A stretch of 64,000 nt of DNA from Collimonas sp. OK242 (GTDB lineage: Bacteria; Pseudomonadota; Gammaproteobacteria; Burkholderiales; Burkholderiaceae_D), in assembly GCF_900107095.1 (NCBI RefSeq), contig NZ_FNOR01000007.1, positions 62,001 to 126,000 of the forward strand. Direction: 5' to 3'. A program made the position numbers and the translations under genes. Below, piece after piece: positions 44,681 through 54,665 of this stretch. Within the stretch, counting starts at the first letter, position 1. Each line of letters opens with the position of its first letter. A model generated the notes under the pieces. The model was not told the DNA's origin. It made no database searches and saw nothing but the letters and a program-made list of their open reading frames with translations.

Positions 44681-45944
44681 ATTGGGCTTCCGCTAGTGTT
44701 GCTTGCACTGCCGCCGACGGCCGTGCAAATTTTAGCGACAGCTGGTTCAGGCTGCGATATACCGCGTTGCCGCCCCATGACTGGCTGTCGCCGGCCAACT
44801 GCAGTTGCGGCAAGCGCCGCATCACGCTGCGCATTGCGATTTCTGCTTCCAGATAGGTCAGCGTTGCGCCGATGCAGACATGCGGGCCATAACCGAAGGA
44901 CAGATGGGCGCCCTGGTTGCGCGCGATGTCGAGCCGGTCCGGATCTGTGAATTTGGCGGGATCGCGATTGGCGGAGCCGATCAGCGGGATCACCAGATCG
45001 CCCTTTTTCATCAACTGGCCGTGCATCTCGACATCGACCTTGAGCCGGCGGCCGGTATATTGCACCGGGCTGTCGAAACGCAGTAATTCTTTTAAGGCGG
45101 ACGGCAGCAGCGACGGCGTGCTTTGCAGAGCCTGCCATTGTTGCGGATGCTGCAACAGCGCCAGTATGCCGTTGCCGAGCAGGTTACGCGTGGTTTCATG
45201 GCCGGCGAACAGCAGCGTGCAGCACTGTGCCAGCAATTCCTTGGTGGTGATGATGCCGCCTTGGGCTTCGGCGCGTATCAGCTGGCTCATCAGGTCGTCG
45301 CCCAATGCTGCGCGACGCTGCGGCAACAGCTGGCGGAAATATTCGTTCATGGCGATCAGGCTGACCTGCGCCGCGCGGGCGATCTCCAGCGTCGGCGTCG
45401 GGCTGCCGATGAAGGCGGCGATATCGTCGGACCAGGCGACAAATTCGCTGCGGTCTTCGGCGGCGATGCCGAGCATGCTGGCGATCACCAGCGCCGGCAA
45501 GGGGCGGGCGAAATCGCGCATAAAGTCAAACTCAACAAATTGCCCGGACCCGCTGTCAGCGGCTTTAGCCAATACCCGGTCCAGCAGACGATCGACAATA
45601 ATCTGGATCTGCGGCCCCAATTCCTGCAATGCCGCCGGTTTGAAACCGGCATTCATCACCTGCCGCAAACGGCTGTGCTGCGGCGCATCCACGAACAATA
45701 GCGAACGCGAAAAAATGCGTTTGAATTCGCGCAGTTCGGCCAACGCCCCCGGGCCGCTGCTATTGGCCCAGCCGCCGGCGCGGCGCACCGAGAAACGCGG
45801 ATCGCGCAACACGCTGGCGACGTCGGCGTGGCCGGTCAGCAGCCAGGCGCCGCCGCAGAACTCAGGGCTCCAATGCAGCGCGCCTTCGGCACGCAGGGCG
45901 TGGTAGGCGGGGTACGGATCATTCAAAAAAGCTTCGTTAATCAT
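44673..45944 (-). CDS. Cytochrome P450, candidate BioI-like pimeloyl supplier
   Basis: Soluble bacterial class I P450 (423 aa). The heme-thiolate motif FGYGPHVCIG gives Cys357. The I-helix oxygen-binding motif is AGHETTR at 247-253, the ExxR pair is Glu286/Arg289, and the PxR-like region is near 293. It has no membrane anchor, so it needs separate ferredoxin partners, and none are encoded here. Its stop overlaps the bioF start by 8 bp, and bioF, bioA and bioD continue the same overlap pattern. Bacillus BioI is a P450 that cleaves acyl-ACP to pimeloyl-ACP; the same role here is inferred only from position. ATG 45944 follows GGAAGAG; longer starts upstream are less likely. Confidence 0.85.
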   Translation of the reverse strand: MINEAFLNDPYPAYHALRAEGALHWSPEFCGGAWLLTGHADVASVLRDPRFSVRRAGGWANSSGPGALAELREFKRIFSRSLLFVDAPQHSRLRQVMNAGFKPAALQELGPQIQIIVDRLLDRVLAKAADSGSGQFVEFDFMRDFARPLPALVIASMLGIAAEDRSEFVAWSDDIAAFIGSPTPTLEIARAAQVSLIAMNEYFRQLLPQRRAALGDDLMSQLIRAEAQGGIITTKELLAQCCTLLFAGHETTRNLLGNGILALLQHPQQWQALQSTPSLLPSALKELLRFDSPVQYTGRRLKVDVEMHGQLMKKGDLVIPLIGSANRDPAKFTDPDRLDIARNQGAHLSFGYGPHVCIGATLTYLEAEIAMRSVMRRLPQLQLAGDSQSWGGNAVYRSLNQLSLKFARPSAAVQATLAEAQYA

Positions 45945-46006
45945 TTGCCATCTCTTCCGACATTTAAATCTCTGCAAGGACGAGATTGTATGTGATCACG
46001 GCGCGC

Positions 46007-46792
46007 TCACTGCAGCCAGGACGGTTTGCGCTTCTCCAGGAAGGCGCGTACGCCCTCCCGTCCTTCGGTGGAAGCGCGGATTTTGGCGATCTCGTCGACC
46101 GTACCGGCAATCAGCGCCTCCGTCAGCGGCTGGCCTGCAATCGCGCGCACCAGTCGCTTGGCTTCGGTGACGGCGTTGGGGCTGGCCGCCAATAACGCCT
46201 TGAGCAACAAACTCACGCTTTCATCCAATTTCTCTGCAGAAACCATCTCATGCACCAGGCCGAGCTTTTGCGCAGTTTCGGCAGAAAATCGTTCTGCAGT
46301 AATAAAGTAGCGGCGCGCCGCCGACTCGCCGATGGCCTTGATGACATAGGGCGAGATGGTTGCCGGAATCAAGCCTATCTTCACTTCCGACAGGCAGAAC
46401 TGCGCCGTATCCACCGCCGCCACGATGTCGCAGGCAGCCACCAGGCCAAGTCCGCCGGCATAGCAATCGCCCTGCACCTTGGCGATCACCGGCTTCGGGC
46501 ATTGATAGATGGTGCGCAGCATGGTCGCCAGCTGGGCGGCATCGGCGCGATTCTGCTCAGGCGTGTAATCCGCCATAGCCTTCATCCAATTGAGATCGCC
46601 GCCGGCGCAGAACGCCGCGCCATTCGCGGCCAGCACGATCACCCTGACTCCGGCGTTGCTGCCCAATTCGACAAAGGCGTGCGTGATTTCGGCAATCATG
46701 GTCTCGTTGAAGGCATTACGTACTTCCGGCCGATTGAGGGCGACAGTAGCCACCTGCGACGCATGCTGTATTGTCAATGTCTGATAAGTCAC
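46007..46792 (-). CDS. liuC: Methylglutaconyl-CoA hydratase
   Basis: Crotonase-family hydratase (261 aa) that adds water to 3-methylglutaconyl-CoA to form HMG-CoA in leucine degradation. The oxyanion-hole segments are FCAGGDLNWMKAM (61-73) and GDCYAGGLGLVAACDI (108-123). SEVKIGLIPATISPYV (135-150) carries the catalytic Glu136 and is characteristic of the LiuC/AUH group. A GTG at 46792 is chosen as start: GGAG lies 8 nt upstream and the protein then aligns from MTYQTLTI, just like the crotonase at the left window edge. An in-frame TTG further upstream would add twelve unconserved residues. Confidence 0.92.
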   Translation of the reverse strand: MTYQTLTIQHASQVATVALNRPEVRNAFNETMIAEITHAFVELGSNAGVRVIVLAANGAAFCAGGDLNWMKAMADYTPEQNRADAAQLATMLRTIYQCPKPVIAKVQGDCYAGGLGLVAACDIVAAVDTAQFCLSEVKIGLIPATISPYVIKAIGESAARRYFITAERFSAETAQKLGLVHEMVSAEKLDESVSLLLKALLAASPNAVTEAKRLVRAIAGQPLTEALIAGTVDEIAKIRASTEGREGVRAFLEKRKPSWLQ

Positions 46793-46897
46793 TTGTTCAT
46801 CTCCGCTTGCCGCATCGCTACGGCCCAATAAATAAGATCCAGCTCCGGACAGGCATGACCCATGGCGGCACGATGGTTTTCTGTTCGCTATGGGGTT

Positions 46898-48520
46898 TTA
46901 CATCCGGAACACGCCAAACTTTGTCTCCGCAATCGGCGCATTCAAGGCTGCGCTCAAGCCCAGCCCCAGCACCCGGCGCGTATCGGCCGGATCGATCACG
47001 CCGTCGTCCCACAAGCGTGCAGAGGCGTAATACGGATGGCCTTGATGTTCGTACTGATCGCGAATCGGTTTTTTGAAAGCTTCTTCTTCTTCCGCGCTCC
47101 AGCTGCCGCCCTTGCCTTCGATGCCGTCGCGCTTGACGGTTGCCAGCACGCCGGCAGCCTGTTCGCCACCCATCACCGAGATACGGGCATTCGGCCACAT
47201 CCACAGGAAACGCGGCGAATAGGCGCGGCCGCACATGCCGTAGTTGCCGGCGCCGAAGCTGCCGCCGATGATCACCGTCAGCTTAGGTACGGCAGTGGTT
47301 GCCACCGCCGTCACCATCTTGGCGCCGTTACGGGCGATGCCTTCGTTTTCGTAGCGGCGGCCGACCATGAAGCCGGTGATGTTTTGCAGGAACACCAGCG
47401 GAATCTTGCGCTGCGAGCAGAGTTCGATGAAGTGAGTGCCTTTCACGGCCGCTTCTGAAAACAGAATGCCGTTGTTGGCGACGATGCCGACCGGCATGCC
47501 GTAGATATGGGCGAAGCCGCAAATCAGCGTGGTGCCGTAGCGCGCCTTGAATTCATCGAATTCGCTGCCGTCGACGATGCGCGCGATCACCTCACGTACA
47601 TCGAACGGTTTGCGGGTATCGAGCGGAATAACGCCATACAGTTCATGGGCCGGATACTTGGGTTCGACTACCGGACGCAGCAGCGGACCTTGCGGTTTCT
47701 GGCGATTCAGGTTGGAGACGATGGTGCGCGCCAGCGACAAGGCGTGCATATCGTTTTGCGCCAGATGATCGGCCACGCCGGACAGGCGGGTGTGGACATC
47801 GCCGCCGCCCAGGTCTTCGGCGCTCACCACTTCGCCGGTCGCGGCTTTTACCAGTGGCGGGCCGGCCAGGAAAATCGTGCCCTGGTTCTTGACGATGATC
47901 GACTCGTCGCTCATCGCCGGCACATAGGCGCCGCCGGCAGTACACGAACCCATCACCACCGCGATTTGCGGAATGCCTTTGGCCGACAGGTTGGCCTGGT
48001 TGTAGAAGATGCGGCCGAAATGGTCACGATCGGGGAACACTTCATCCTGGTTCGGCAAGTTGGCGCCGCCGCTATCGACCAGGTAGATGCAAGGCAGATT
48101 GTTTTGTTCGGCGATTTCCTGCGCCCGCAAATGCTTTTTGACGCTGAGCGGATAGTAGGTGCCGCCTTTGACTGTTGCGTCATTGCAGACCACCACGCAT
48201 TCCTGCCCCGCGATACGGCCGATGCCGGTAATCACCCCGGCGGCGGGCGCAGCATCGCTGCCATCTTTGTCTTTGTAGACGTGATAAGCCGCCAGCTGGG
48301 AAAACTCCATGAACGGCGTGCCAGGATCAAGCAGCATCTGCACCCGCTCACGCGGCAGCAATTTGCCGCGCGCCACGTGCTTCTTGCGTGCAGCGTCGCC
48401 GCCGCCCTCGGCGATCTGCGCGACTTTCTGGCGCAAATCGTCAACCAGCAAATTGAGCGCGCTGGCATTTTCCTGGAATTCTTCGCTGCGTGTGTTCAGC
48501 TTGCTTTCTAACTGGGGCAT
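46898..48520 (-). CDS. liuB: Methylcrotonyl-CoA carboxylase beta subunit
   Basis: Carboxyltransferase subunit (540 aa) of 3-methylcrotonyl-CoA carboxylase. It moves CO2 from the biotin of LiuD to 3-methylcrotonyl-CoA. Both halves of the crotonase-fold carboxyltransferase are present: the N-domain with [36 protein letters not shown] and [18 protein letters not shown], and the C-domain with [17 protein letters not shown] and [40 protein letters not shown] is also seen. The matching alpha subunit gene liuD lies 6.6 kb away on the same strand, with liuC, the P450 and bioFADB between them. Confidence 0.95.
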   Translation of the reverse strand: MPQLESKLNTRSEEFQENASALNLLVDDLRQKVAQIAEGGGDAARKKHVARGKLLPRERVQMLLDPGTPFMEFSQLAAYHVYKDKDGSDAAPAAGVITGIGRIAGQECVVVCNDATVKGGTYYPLSVKKHLRAQEIAEQNNLPCIYLVDSGGANLPNQDEVFPDRDHFGRIFYNQANLSAKGIPQIAVVMGSCTAGGAYVPAMSDESIIVKNQGTIFLAGPPLVKAATGEVVSAEDLGGGDVHTRLSGVADHLAQNDMHALSLARTIVSNLNRQKPQGPLLRPVVEPKYPAHELYGVIPLDTRKPFDVREVIARIVDGSEFDEFKARYGTTLICGFAHIYGMPVGIVANNGILFSEAAVKGTHFIELCSQRKIPLVFLQNITGFMVGRRYENEGIARNGAKMVTAVATTAVPKLTVIIGGSFGAGNYGMCGRAYSPRFLWMWPNARISVMGGEQAAGVLATVKRDGIEGKGGSWSAEEEEAFKKPIRDQYEHQGHPYYASARLWDDGVIDPADTRRVLGLGLSAALNAPIAETKFGVFRM

Positions 48521-48570
48521 TGCGATGTCCTTTGTGTCTAGTATTTTGAACCATTCTTTTGGAACGATTT

Positions 48571-50265
48571 TTATGCGGTGTGGATGTCGTTGAGGTTCAA
48601 CTCGTCTTTCATCGCTTCGCGGATCTTGAATTTCTGTATCTTACCGGTCACCGTCATCGGGAAGGCATCGACAAAGCGGATATAGCGCGGCACCTTGTAG
48701 TGCGCGATCTGGCCTTGGCAGAAATCACGCACAGCTTGTTCGTCCGCGGTTTGGCCGGGGCGCAAGATAATCCAGGCGCATAATTCTTCGCCGTATTTCT
48801 GGTCCGGCACGCCGACCACCTGCACATCCTGGATCGCCGGATGACGATATAAAAATTCTTCGATCTCGCGCGGATAGATATTCTCGCCGCCGCGTATCAC
48901 CATGTCCTTCATGCGGCCGACGATATTGACGTAGCCTTCGGCATCCATGGTCGCCAGATCGCCGGTATGCATCCAGCCTTCGCGGTCGATCGCTTCGCGC
49001 GTCTTTTCTGCATCGCCCCAATAACCGTGCATCACCGAATAACCGTGGGTGCATAGCTCGCCGGAGCTGCCGATGGGCATGATCGCGCCCGATTCCGGAT
49101 CGATGATCTTTACCTGCAGGTGCGGCTGCACCTGGCCAACGGTAGAAACGCGTTTCTCGAGCGGCGTATCGGTCATGCTCTGACAGCTGACCGGGCTGGT
49201 TTCGGTCATGCCGTAGGCGATGGTGATCTGTTCCAGATGCATGTCGCGCACCACACGCTTCATCACTTCAATCGGACAGGGCGAACCGGCCATGATGCCG
49301 GTGCGCAGCGTCGACAGATCGAATTCGGCAAAGCGTGGATGATCCAGCTCTGCGATGAACATGGTCGGCACGCCATGCAAGCCGGTGCAGCGTTCTTCCT
49401 GTACTGCCTGCAGCACCGACAACGGTTCGAAGCCGTCGTTCGGATAAACAATCGTGGCGCCGTGCGTCAGGCAGGCCAGATTGCCGAGCACCATGCCAAA
49501 GCAATGATACAAAGGCACAGGGATGCAGAGCCGGTCCTGTGCCGTCAGCTTCATCGCTTCGCCAATGAAGAATCCGTTGTTAAGGATATTGCGATGGGTC
49601 AGCGTCGCGCCTTTCGGAAAGCCGGTAGTGCCGCTGGTGAACTGGATGTTGATGGGATCGCCGGCTTGCAATTGCTTGGCGATCTCCGCCAGCCGCGGAT
49701 CGGACGGATCGCCGCTGGCGATAAAGTCGGCAAAACGCAGCATGCCCGGCGCCGCATCGCGGCCAAGCTGGATCACGGTTTTCAAAGTCGGCAGACGTGC
49801 TGCCTGCAAGCTGCCCGCAGCGGCGTGTTCGAGTTCAGGCGCCAGCGTGCGGATCATGTCCAGATAATCGCTGCTCTTGAAACTGGTCATCGAGATCAGG
49901 GCCTTGCAGCCGACATTGTTGAGCGCATACTCCAGCTCGCTGACGCGATAGGCCGGATTGATATTCACCAGCACGACGCCGGCGTAGGCCGTGGCCAGCT
50001 GCGTCAGCAGCCACTCGGCATTGTTGTGCGACCAGATGCCGATACGGTCGCCCGGCTGCAGCCCAATTTTGAGCATGGCGCTGGCCAGCTGCCGGGCCTG
50101 GCTTTGCAGTTGCCGATAGCTGAGCCGGATCTGCTGATGACGCGATACCAGCGCATCATTGTCGGCGACCCGCTCCACCATCTCGTCGAAAAAGCGGCCG
50201 ATGGTCTGTTCGATCAGCGGCAACTCCTGGCTGCCGCGATCGATGCTGGAATTCAGTTGTTTCAT
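48571..50265 (-). CDS. AMP-binding acyl-CoA synthetase
   Basis: ANL-superfamily acyl-CoA ligase (564 aa) resembling the medium-chain/ACSF2 group. It probably activates isovalerate or another short- or medium-chain acid entering the liu pathway. The ATP motif [10 protein letters not shown] is at 210-219. The substrate-pocket segment [13 protein letters not shown] is near 348-360, and the hinge and adenylate-binding part includes [20 protein letters not shown] near 440-460. The C-terminal catalytic lysine is in [14 protein letters not shown]. The gene is 50 bp upstream of liuB on the same strand. Exact substrate specificity cannot be read. Confidence 0.88.
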   Translation of the reverse strand: MKQLNSSIDRGSQELPLIEQTIGRFFDEMVERVADNDALVSRHQQIRLSYRQLQSQARQLASAMLKIGLQPGDRIGIWSHNNAEWLLTQLATAYAGVVLVNINPAYRVSELEYALNNVGCKALISMTSFKSSDYLDMIRTLAPELEHAAAGSLQAARLPTLKTVIQLGRDAAPGMLRFADFIASGDPSDPRLAEIAKQLQAGDPINIQFTSGTTGFPKGATLTHRNILNNGFFIGEAMKLTAQDRLCIPVPLYHCFGMVLGNLACLTHGATIVYPNDGFEPLSVLQAVQEERCTGLHGVPTMFIAELDHPRFAEFDLSTLRTGIMAGSPCPIEVMKRVVRDMHLEQITIAYGMTETSPVSCQSMTDTPLEKRVSTVGQVQPHLQVKIIDPESGAIMPIGSSGELCTHGYSVMHGYWGDAEKTREAIDREGWMHTGDLATMDAEGYVNIVGRMKDMVIRGGENIYPREIEEFLYRHPAIQDVQVVGVPDQKYGEELCAWIILRPGQTADEQAVRDFCQGQIAHYKVPRYIRFVDAFPMTVTGKIQKFKIREAMKDELNLNDIHTA

Positions 50266-50311
50266 AGTCTTGTCTCCTGTTAGGACCCGCTAATGCTTCC
50301 CGCAATGATTT

Positions 50312-50716
50312 TTATTTTTCTGGGAAACTGCCATCGACATAAAACCAGCGTGGCTGGTCTTCTGTGCCAGGCTCACTCTCGCGCACAAAGCGGCTGACTT
50401 CGTGCAAGCGCTGCGCACGGCCGCCGATCTTGTAACGCGCCACAAATTCCACGATGGCGCTGTCGCCGTCGGCCTCATGCCTGCGCACCTCGAGGCCCAG
50501 CCATTTCTGCCCGGCTTCGGCCACAATCGGCTCGGCCGGCCTGGTACTGCGATGCCAGGTCGCTTGCAAATATGCACCGTTGTCCATGACGTAGGCGCTG
50601 TAGCGCGAGCGCATCAGCGCCAGTGCGGTCGGCGCCGCCTCGCTGCCGCTGTGGTAGCGGCCGCAGCATTGTGCGTAATCGCCGCCGCAAGGACAATCAT
50701 CTACCTTATTCTTCAA
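50312..50716 (-). CDS. YchJ-family SEC-C motif protein
   Basis: Small protein (134 aa) of the YchJ/UPF0225 family. It opens with a zinc-binding SEC-C motif (CPCGGDYAQCCGRYHSG, residues 8-24), followed by an NTF2-like domain with LMRSRYSAYVMDNGAYL, TWHRSTRP and FVARYKIGGRAQRLHEVSRF. Function unknown. The start is a TTG (50716-50714) overlapping the stop of the upstream isomerase gene (TTGA); the SEC-C motif begins eight codons in, so little room is left for another start. Inserted in the leucine-degradation string with no obvious role there. Confidence 0.85.
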   Translation of the reverse strand: MKNKVDDCPCGGDYAQCCGRYHSGSEAAPTALALMRSRYSAYVMDNGAYLQATWHRSTRPAEPIVAEAGQKWLGLEVRRHEADGDSAIVEFVARYKIGGRAQRLHEVSRFVRESEPGTEDQPRWFYVDGSFPEK

Positions 50717-51318
50717 ATCTTGCCATCCCTCAGGAATGCTTCGAGTTGATCGAAACGGTCGAAACCCCAGAACGACTCGCCATCGACAATCACAAACGGC
50801 GAACCGAACACACCGCGCGCCATCGCCAGATCGACTTCCGCTTTGAGCTGACTCTTGATCGGCAAGCTGTTGATGCCGTCGCTCAGGCCGGTGGTGTCGA
50901 TGCCGCTGTGGTGGCCGATTTCAAGCAAATTCATCGGCTCGGCGATATTCGTGCCGTCGACAAAATACGCTTTGTAAATCTGCTTGGCGTACTTGATGGC
51001 CTTGTCTTCGCCCTGTTTGCCACGTACCCACAGCACGGCGCGCGCCGCTGCCTGGGTGGCAATCGGGAAAGCCCCGGGACGCTTGTACGGGATGCCGTGA
51101 AAGCGCGCGCTGCGTTCGAAATCGTGGAACGAGTAATCACCCTTGATCGGTACTTGCGGCAAGGGTGAGGAGCCGGTGGTCTTGAATACCGGGCCCAGCA
51201 GGATCGGATGCCAATCGACATCGCGCTTGTATTTTTCCGCCAGCGCGTCGATACGGGTGGCGGCGAAATAGCCGTACGGAGAGGAAAAATCAAAGTAGAA
51301 ATCAATTGCGGCAGCCAT
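50713..51318 (-). CDS. 2-hydroxychromene-2-carboxylate isomerase family protein
   Basis: DsbA/kappa-class glutathione transferase-fold protein (201 aa) of the NahD family. It begins IDFYFDFSSPYGYFAATRID, where the Ser of DFSSPYGY is the glutathione-binding catalytic residue. The helical insert contains FERSARFHGIPYKRPGAFPI, and the C-terminal thioredoxin part has the cis-Pro region GVFGSPFVIVDGESFWGFDR typical of the family. NahD isomerises an intermediate of naphthalene degradation, but such genes are common in liu-type catabolic clusters without aromatic pathways, so the true substrate is probably another glutathione adduct or isomer. It overlaps ychJ by 4 bp. Confidence 0.85.
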   Translation of the reverse strand: MAAAIDFYFDFSSPYGYFAATRIDALAEKYKRDVDWHPILLGPVFKTTGSSPLPQVPIKGDYSFHDFERSARFHGIPYKRPGAFPIATQAAARAVLWVRGKQGEDKAIKYAKQIYKAYFVDGTNIAEPMNLLEIGHHSGIDTTGLSDGINSLPIKSQLKAEVDLAMARGVFGSPFVIVDGESFWGFDRFDQLEAFLRDGKI

Positions 51319-51456
51319 CTTTTTATACCCTGTCTGAAATGGTAAGAACTATTGCGGTTATTGCGGCTACTGCCAATCACGTAGTGAGCAAATCCAGCGC
51401 CCACTTGCTTGCTTAAATTGCAATTCACGAAGACCCATAACAAAGATCAGCGTGAA

Positions 51457-51475
51457 TTCGCGGAAAACCCGCGAA
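51457..51475. other. Short perfect hairpin downstream of the thiolase gene
   Basis: TTCGCGG (51457-51463) and CCGCGAA (51469-51475) form a 7-bp stem with a 5-nt loop, 62 bp beyond the thiolase stop. The 218-bp interval 51319-51536 has no other gene or RNA that I can see. Without a T-run the hairpin is at best a weak terminator or an mRNA end. Confidence 0.35.
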
Positions 51476-51536
51476 AACCGCTGATCCATTTGATGCCTGC
51501 TACTCAGCTACATCAGGACTTGTTACGTGTAAGCCC

Positions 51537-52733
51537 TCAAACCAGTTCGACTGCGATGGCGGTACCTTCGCCGCCGCCGATGCACAACGATGCCACGCCA
51601 CGCTTGCCGCCCTTTGCCTTCAAGGCGCCCAGCAGAGTGACGATGATGCGCGCACCGGAAGCGCCGATCGGATGGCCGAGGGCACAAGCGCCGCCGTGGA
51701 CATTGATCTTGTCGTGCGGAATATCGTGTTCCTTCATCGCTGCCATCGGCACCACGGCAAAGGCTTCGTTGATTTCGTACAGATCAACGTCGCTGTTCTT
51801 CCAGCCGACTTTCTTGTACAGCTTTTCAATCGCGCCTACCGGTGCGGTAGTGAACCATTCCGGTTCTTGCGAATGGCTGGCATGGCCGAGAATGCGGGCA
51901 ATCGGCGTGCAGCCGAGTTTCTTGGCGGTCGATTCGCGCATCAGCACCAGCGCTGCGGCGCCGTCGTTGATGGAGGACGACGAAGCCGCCGTGATAGTGC
52001 CGTCTTTCTTGAACGCTGCGCGCAGCGACGGGATCTTGTCGATCTTGGCCTTTTGCGGACCTTCGTCCTTGTCGATCACCACTTCGCCGGCGCGGCTGGT
52101 GACGGTCACCGGCGCGATTTCCCACTTGAAGGAACCGTCGGCCGTGGCGGCTTGTGCGCGCTGTACCGAGGCGATCGCAAACGCATCCTGGTCGGCACGG
52201 CTGAAATGGTATTTGGCGGCGCATTCTTCGCCGAAAGTACCCATCGAACGGCCGCCGCCGTTGTCGCCCTTGGAGTATGCATCTTCCAGGCCGTCCAGCA
52301 TCATGTGGTCGAAAATCATGGCGTGGCCGATGCGATAGCCGCTGCGTCCCTTTGGAATCAGGTAAGGCGCGTTGGTCATCGATTCCATGCCGCCGGCGAC
52401 CACCACTTCATTGGTCCCTGCCAGCAAGGCATCGAAAGCGAACATCGTGGCTTGCATCGCCGAGCCGCACACCTTGGAGATGGTGGCCGCATTGGTAGAA
52501 ACCGGCAAACCGGCTTTGATGGTTGCCTGCCGCGCCGGCGCCTGGCCTTGGCCGGCTTGCAACACATTGCCGAACAACACGCCATCGACCTGCTCCGGCT
52601 TCAGCCCGGCGCGCTCAACTGCAGCCTTGATCGCCACGGCGCCCAGGTCACTGGCGGTCAATGCCGAAAAATCACCCTGAAACGCACCCATTGGAGTACG
52701 TGCTGCACCGACGATAACGATAGGATCATTCAT
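51537..52733 (-). CDS. Acetyl-CoA acetyltransferase (thiolase)
   Basis: Biosynthetic/degradative type II thiolase (398 aa) that cleaves acetoacetyl-CoA to two acetyl-CoA, or condenses them. The acyl-enzyme Cys89 is in ATISKVCGSAMQ. The histidine of GGACALGHPIGASGAR (near 350) and the Cys of ASLCIGGGEG (near 380) complete the active site. ATG 52733 has GGAG about 8 nt upstream. In this cluster it can consume acetoacetate-derived acetoacetyl-CoA from the HMG-CoA lyase reaction. An AtoB/PhaA choice cannot be made from sequence alone. Confidence 0.92.
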   Translation of the reverse strand: MNDPIVIVGAARTPMGAFQGDFSALTASDLGAVAIKAAVERAGLKPEQVDGVLFGNVLQAGQGQAPARQATIKAGLPVSTNAATISKVCGSAMQATMFAFDALLAGTNEVVVAGGMESMTNAPYLIPKGRSGYRIGHAMIFDHMMLDGLEDAYSKGDNGGGRSMGTFGEECAAKYHFSRADQDAFAIASVQRAQAATADGSFKWEIAPVTVTSRAGEVVIDKDEGPQKAKIDKIPSLRAAFKKDGTITAASSSSINDGAAALVLMRESTAKKLGCTPIARILGHASHSQEPEWFTTAPVGAIEKLYKKVGWKNSDVDLYEINEAFAVVPMAAMKEHDIPHDKINVHGGACALGHPIGASGARIIVTLLGALKAKGGKRGVASLCIGGGEGTAIAVELV

Positions 52734-52889
52734 GTTACTTCTCCAGATTACGACAACGTTGTAAGCCGCTTCAGGAGTCACTGGCTATTCCCCGTGATTC
52801 ACGCAAACGGCTTGGCTGCCTGGTTGGTCAAAAATAAAATGGTTCGAGTGGTTCGGATGCTTCAATTTACTGCGTCTGTTACCGGTCAA

Positions 52890-54665
52890 TCAACTTTGTG
52901 CGTAGGTAAAACGACATTCCTGCGGATACGGGAATACATCGTCGAAATGCCCCTCAAGAATGTGCTGCTTGTGTTGCTGCCAATATTGCTGGGTCAATAG
53001 ATCCGCATGATGCTTGATAAAGTATTTCCTGACGTTTTGATTCCCGAGAAGAAATACACCGAATTGTTCCGGAAAGACATCGTTCTTGGCGATGGAATAC
53101 CAGGGCTCGGCGGACATTTCGTCTTCCTCGTTACGCGGCTGCGGGATAGTCCTGAAATTGCAGTCGGTAATGTATTCAATCTCATCATAGTCGTAAAACA
53201 CGACACGATTGTGACGCGTCACGCCAAAATTTTTGTACAACATGTCGCCAGGGAAGATATTCGCCGCGACCAGTTCCTTGATGGCGTTGCCGTATTCTGT
53301 GATGCCGTGTTCCAGCGCGGCCTGGTCGTTGTTTTTCTCGGCGTTGTTCAGATAGATATTCAGCGGCACCATGCGCCGTTCGATATACAGATGCTTGATG
53401 ATGATTTCGTCGCCATCTTCTTCGACCACCGACGGCGCTACCTGCTTCAATTCGGCTAACAGTTCGTCGGCGAAACGCGCGCGCGGAAACGCCACGCTGG
53501 AATATTCCAGCGTATCGGCCATGCGGCCAACGCGATCATGATGCTTGACCAGCAGGTATTTTTCCTTGACCAGCGCATTGGTGGTTTCCTTCGGCGCCGG
53601 GAAATAATCCTTGATGACCTTGAACACGTAGGGAAACGACGGCAAGGCGAATACCACCATCACCAGGCCGCGAATCCCGGGAGCGATTTCAAAACGATCC
53701 GACGAGTGCCGCAGATGGCGCAGGAAATCGCGATAAAACAGTGCCTTGCCGAGTTTTTGCAAACCCAGGATGGTGTAGATTTCGCTGCGCGGCTTGTTCG
53801 GCAACAGGCTGCGCAGAAACTGTACATAGGCTGACGGCACTTCCATGTCGACCATGAAATAAGCGCGCGTGAAAGAGAACAGCACCGTCAGTATCTTGGT
53901 GTCGAACAGCACGGCATCCAGCACCAGCTTGCCATCCCGGTCATGCAGAATGGGCACCACAAACGGATACTCGCGCGGGCCGTTGATCATCTTGCCGACC
54001 ACGTAAGCGCCCTTGTTACGGTAGAACAGGTTCGACAGCACCTGGATCTGGTGATTCGGCTCCAGCGCGACGCTGCCGAAGGCTTGCGCTATGCGCTCTT
54101 CTGCCATTGAAACGTCGCGGTCAAGGTCGGCGAACGGCCGCTGCAGCTGGAAGTTGGTAATCAGGCGCTTGAGCGTGTAATGCAGGCCGTCCTTGGACGG
54201 GTAGTACACCCGGTAGGTGGGCAAGGCCTCGTCGGTGTCGATGTATTCAGTCGACACTGCCGGCCGCACGAAAATGAAATCGTTGTGGAAATAGGCGCGA
54301 TGCAGGATGTTGCAACAGACCGAGTTGAAGAAGGTCTCGGCCAGCTCCGGCTGCTTGTGGTCGGTCAGCATGCCGATGTAATGCAGCTTCACCTCGCGCC
54401 AGACCTCGTCGGTCAGATCGCTTTGGTCGTATTCGTCTTCCAGCGCGCGCACGCATTCATGCACGCGCGCATCGTAGAAACCGATGCGCTCGCGCGCGGC
54501 GAGTTGCGCGGTTTTCCAGTCGGCACTTTCGAAATGCAGCTTGGCCAGCACGCTGGCTTCGCGGAACAAACGGTAATGCTTGTCGAAACCGTCCAATATC
54601 ATGCGCGCAGTATCGAAAGCGATCTGCGACGACAGTAATTTTGGAAAGTTTGCCGACGTAATCAC
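52890..54665 (-). CDS. aceK: Isocitrate dehydrogenase kinase/phosphatase
   Basis: Bifunctional enzyme (591 aa) that phosphorylates and dephosphorylates isocitrate dehydrogenase and so switches carbon between the TCA cycle and the glyoxylate bypass. The N-terminal regulatory part is helical ([20 protein letters not shown]). The kinase-like core includes [20 protein letters not shown], the P-loop-like region [20 protein letters not shown] with a Lys in VFKVIKDYF, then [20 protein letters not shown], which holds the catalytic Asp/Asn and metal-binding [14 protein letters not shown]. Its start overlaps the upstream dehydratase gene by 4 bp. In enterobacteria aceK follows aceBA; here it sits in a leucine-degradation string. 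Confidence 0.96.
   Translation of the reverse strand: MITSANFPKLLSSQIAFDTARMILDGFDKHYRLFREASVLAKLHFESADWKTAQLAARERIGFYDARVHECVRALEDEYDQSDLTDEVWREVKLHYIGMLTDHKQPELAETFFNSVCCNILHRAYFHNDFIFVRPAVSTEYIDTDEALPTYRVYYPSKDGLHYTLKRLITNFQLQRPFADLDRDVSMAEERIAQAFGSVALEPNHQIQVLSNLFYRNKGAYVVGKMINGPREYPFVVPILHDRDGKLVLDAVLFDTKILTVLFSFTRAYFMVDMEVPSAYVQFLRSLLPNKPRSEIYTILGLQKLGKALFYRDFLRHLRHSSDRFEIAPGIRGLVMVVFALPSFPYVFKVIKDYFPAPKETTNALVKEKYLLVKHHDRVGRMADTLEYSSVAFPRARFADELLAELKQVAPSVVEEDGDEIIIKHLYIERRMVPLNIYLNNAEKNNDQAALEHGITEYGNAIKELVAANIFPGDMLYKNFGVTRHNRVVFYDYDEIEYITDCNFRTIPQPRNEEDEMSAEPWYSIAKNDVFPEQFGVFLLGNQNVRKYFIKHHADLLTQQYWQQHKQHILEGHFDDVFPYPQECRFTYAQS

Noticed and set aside
52734-52889. ACAACGTTGT palindrome near 52750-52762 as an operator for the thiolase gene
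   Set aside because: Short, overlaps the thiolase ribosome-site region, and is unlike the liuR palindrome; chance occurrence is likely.
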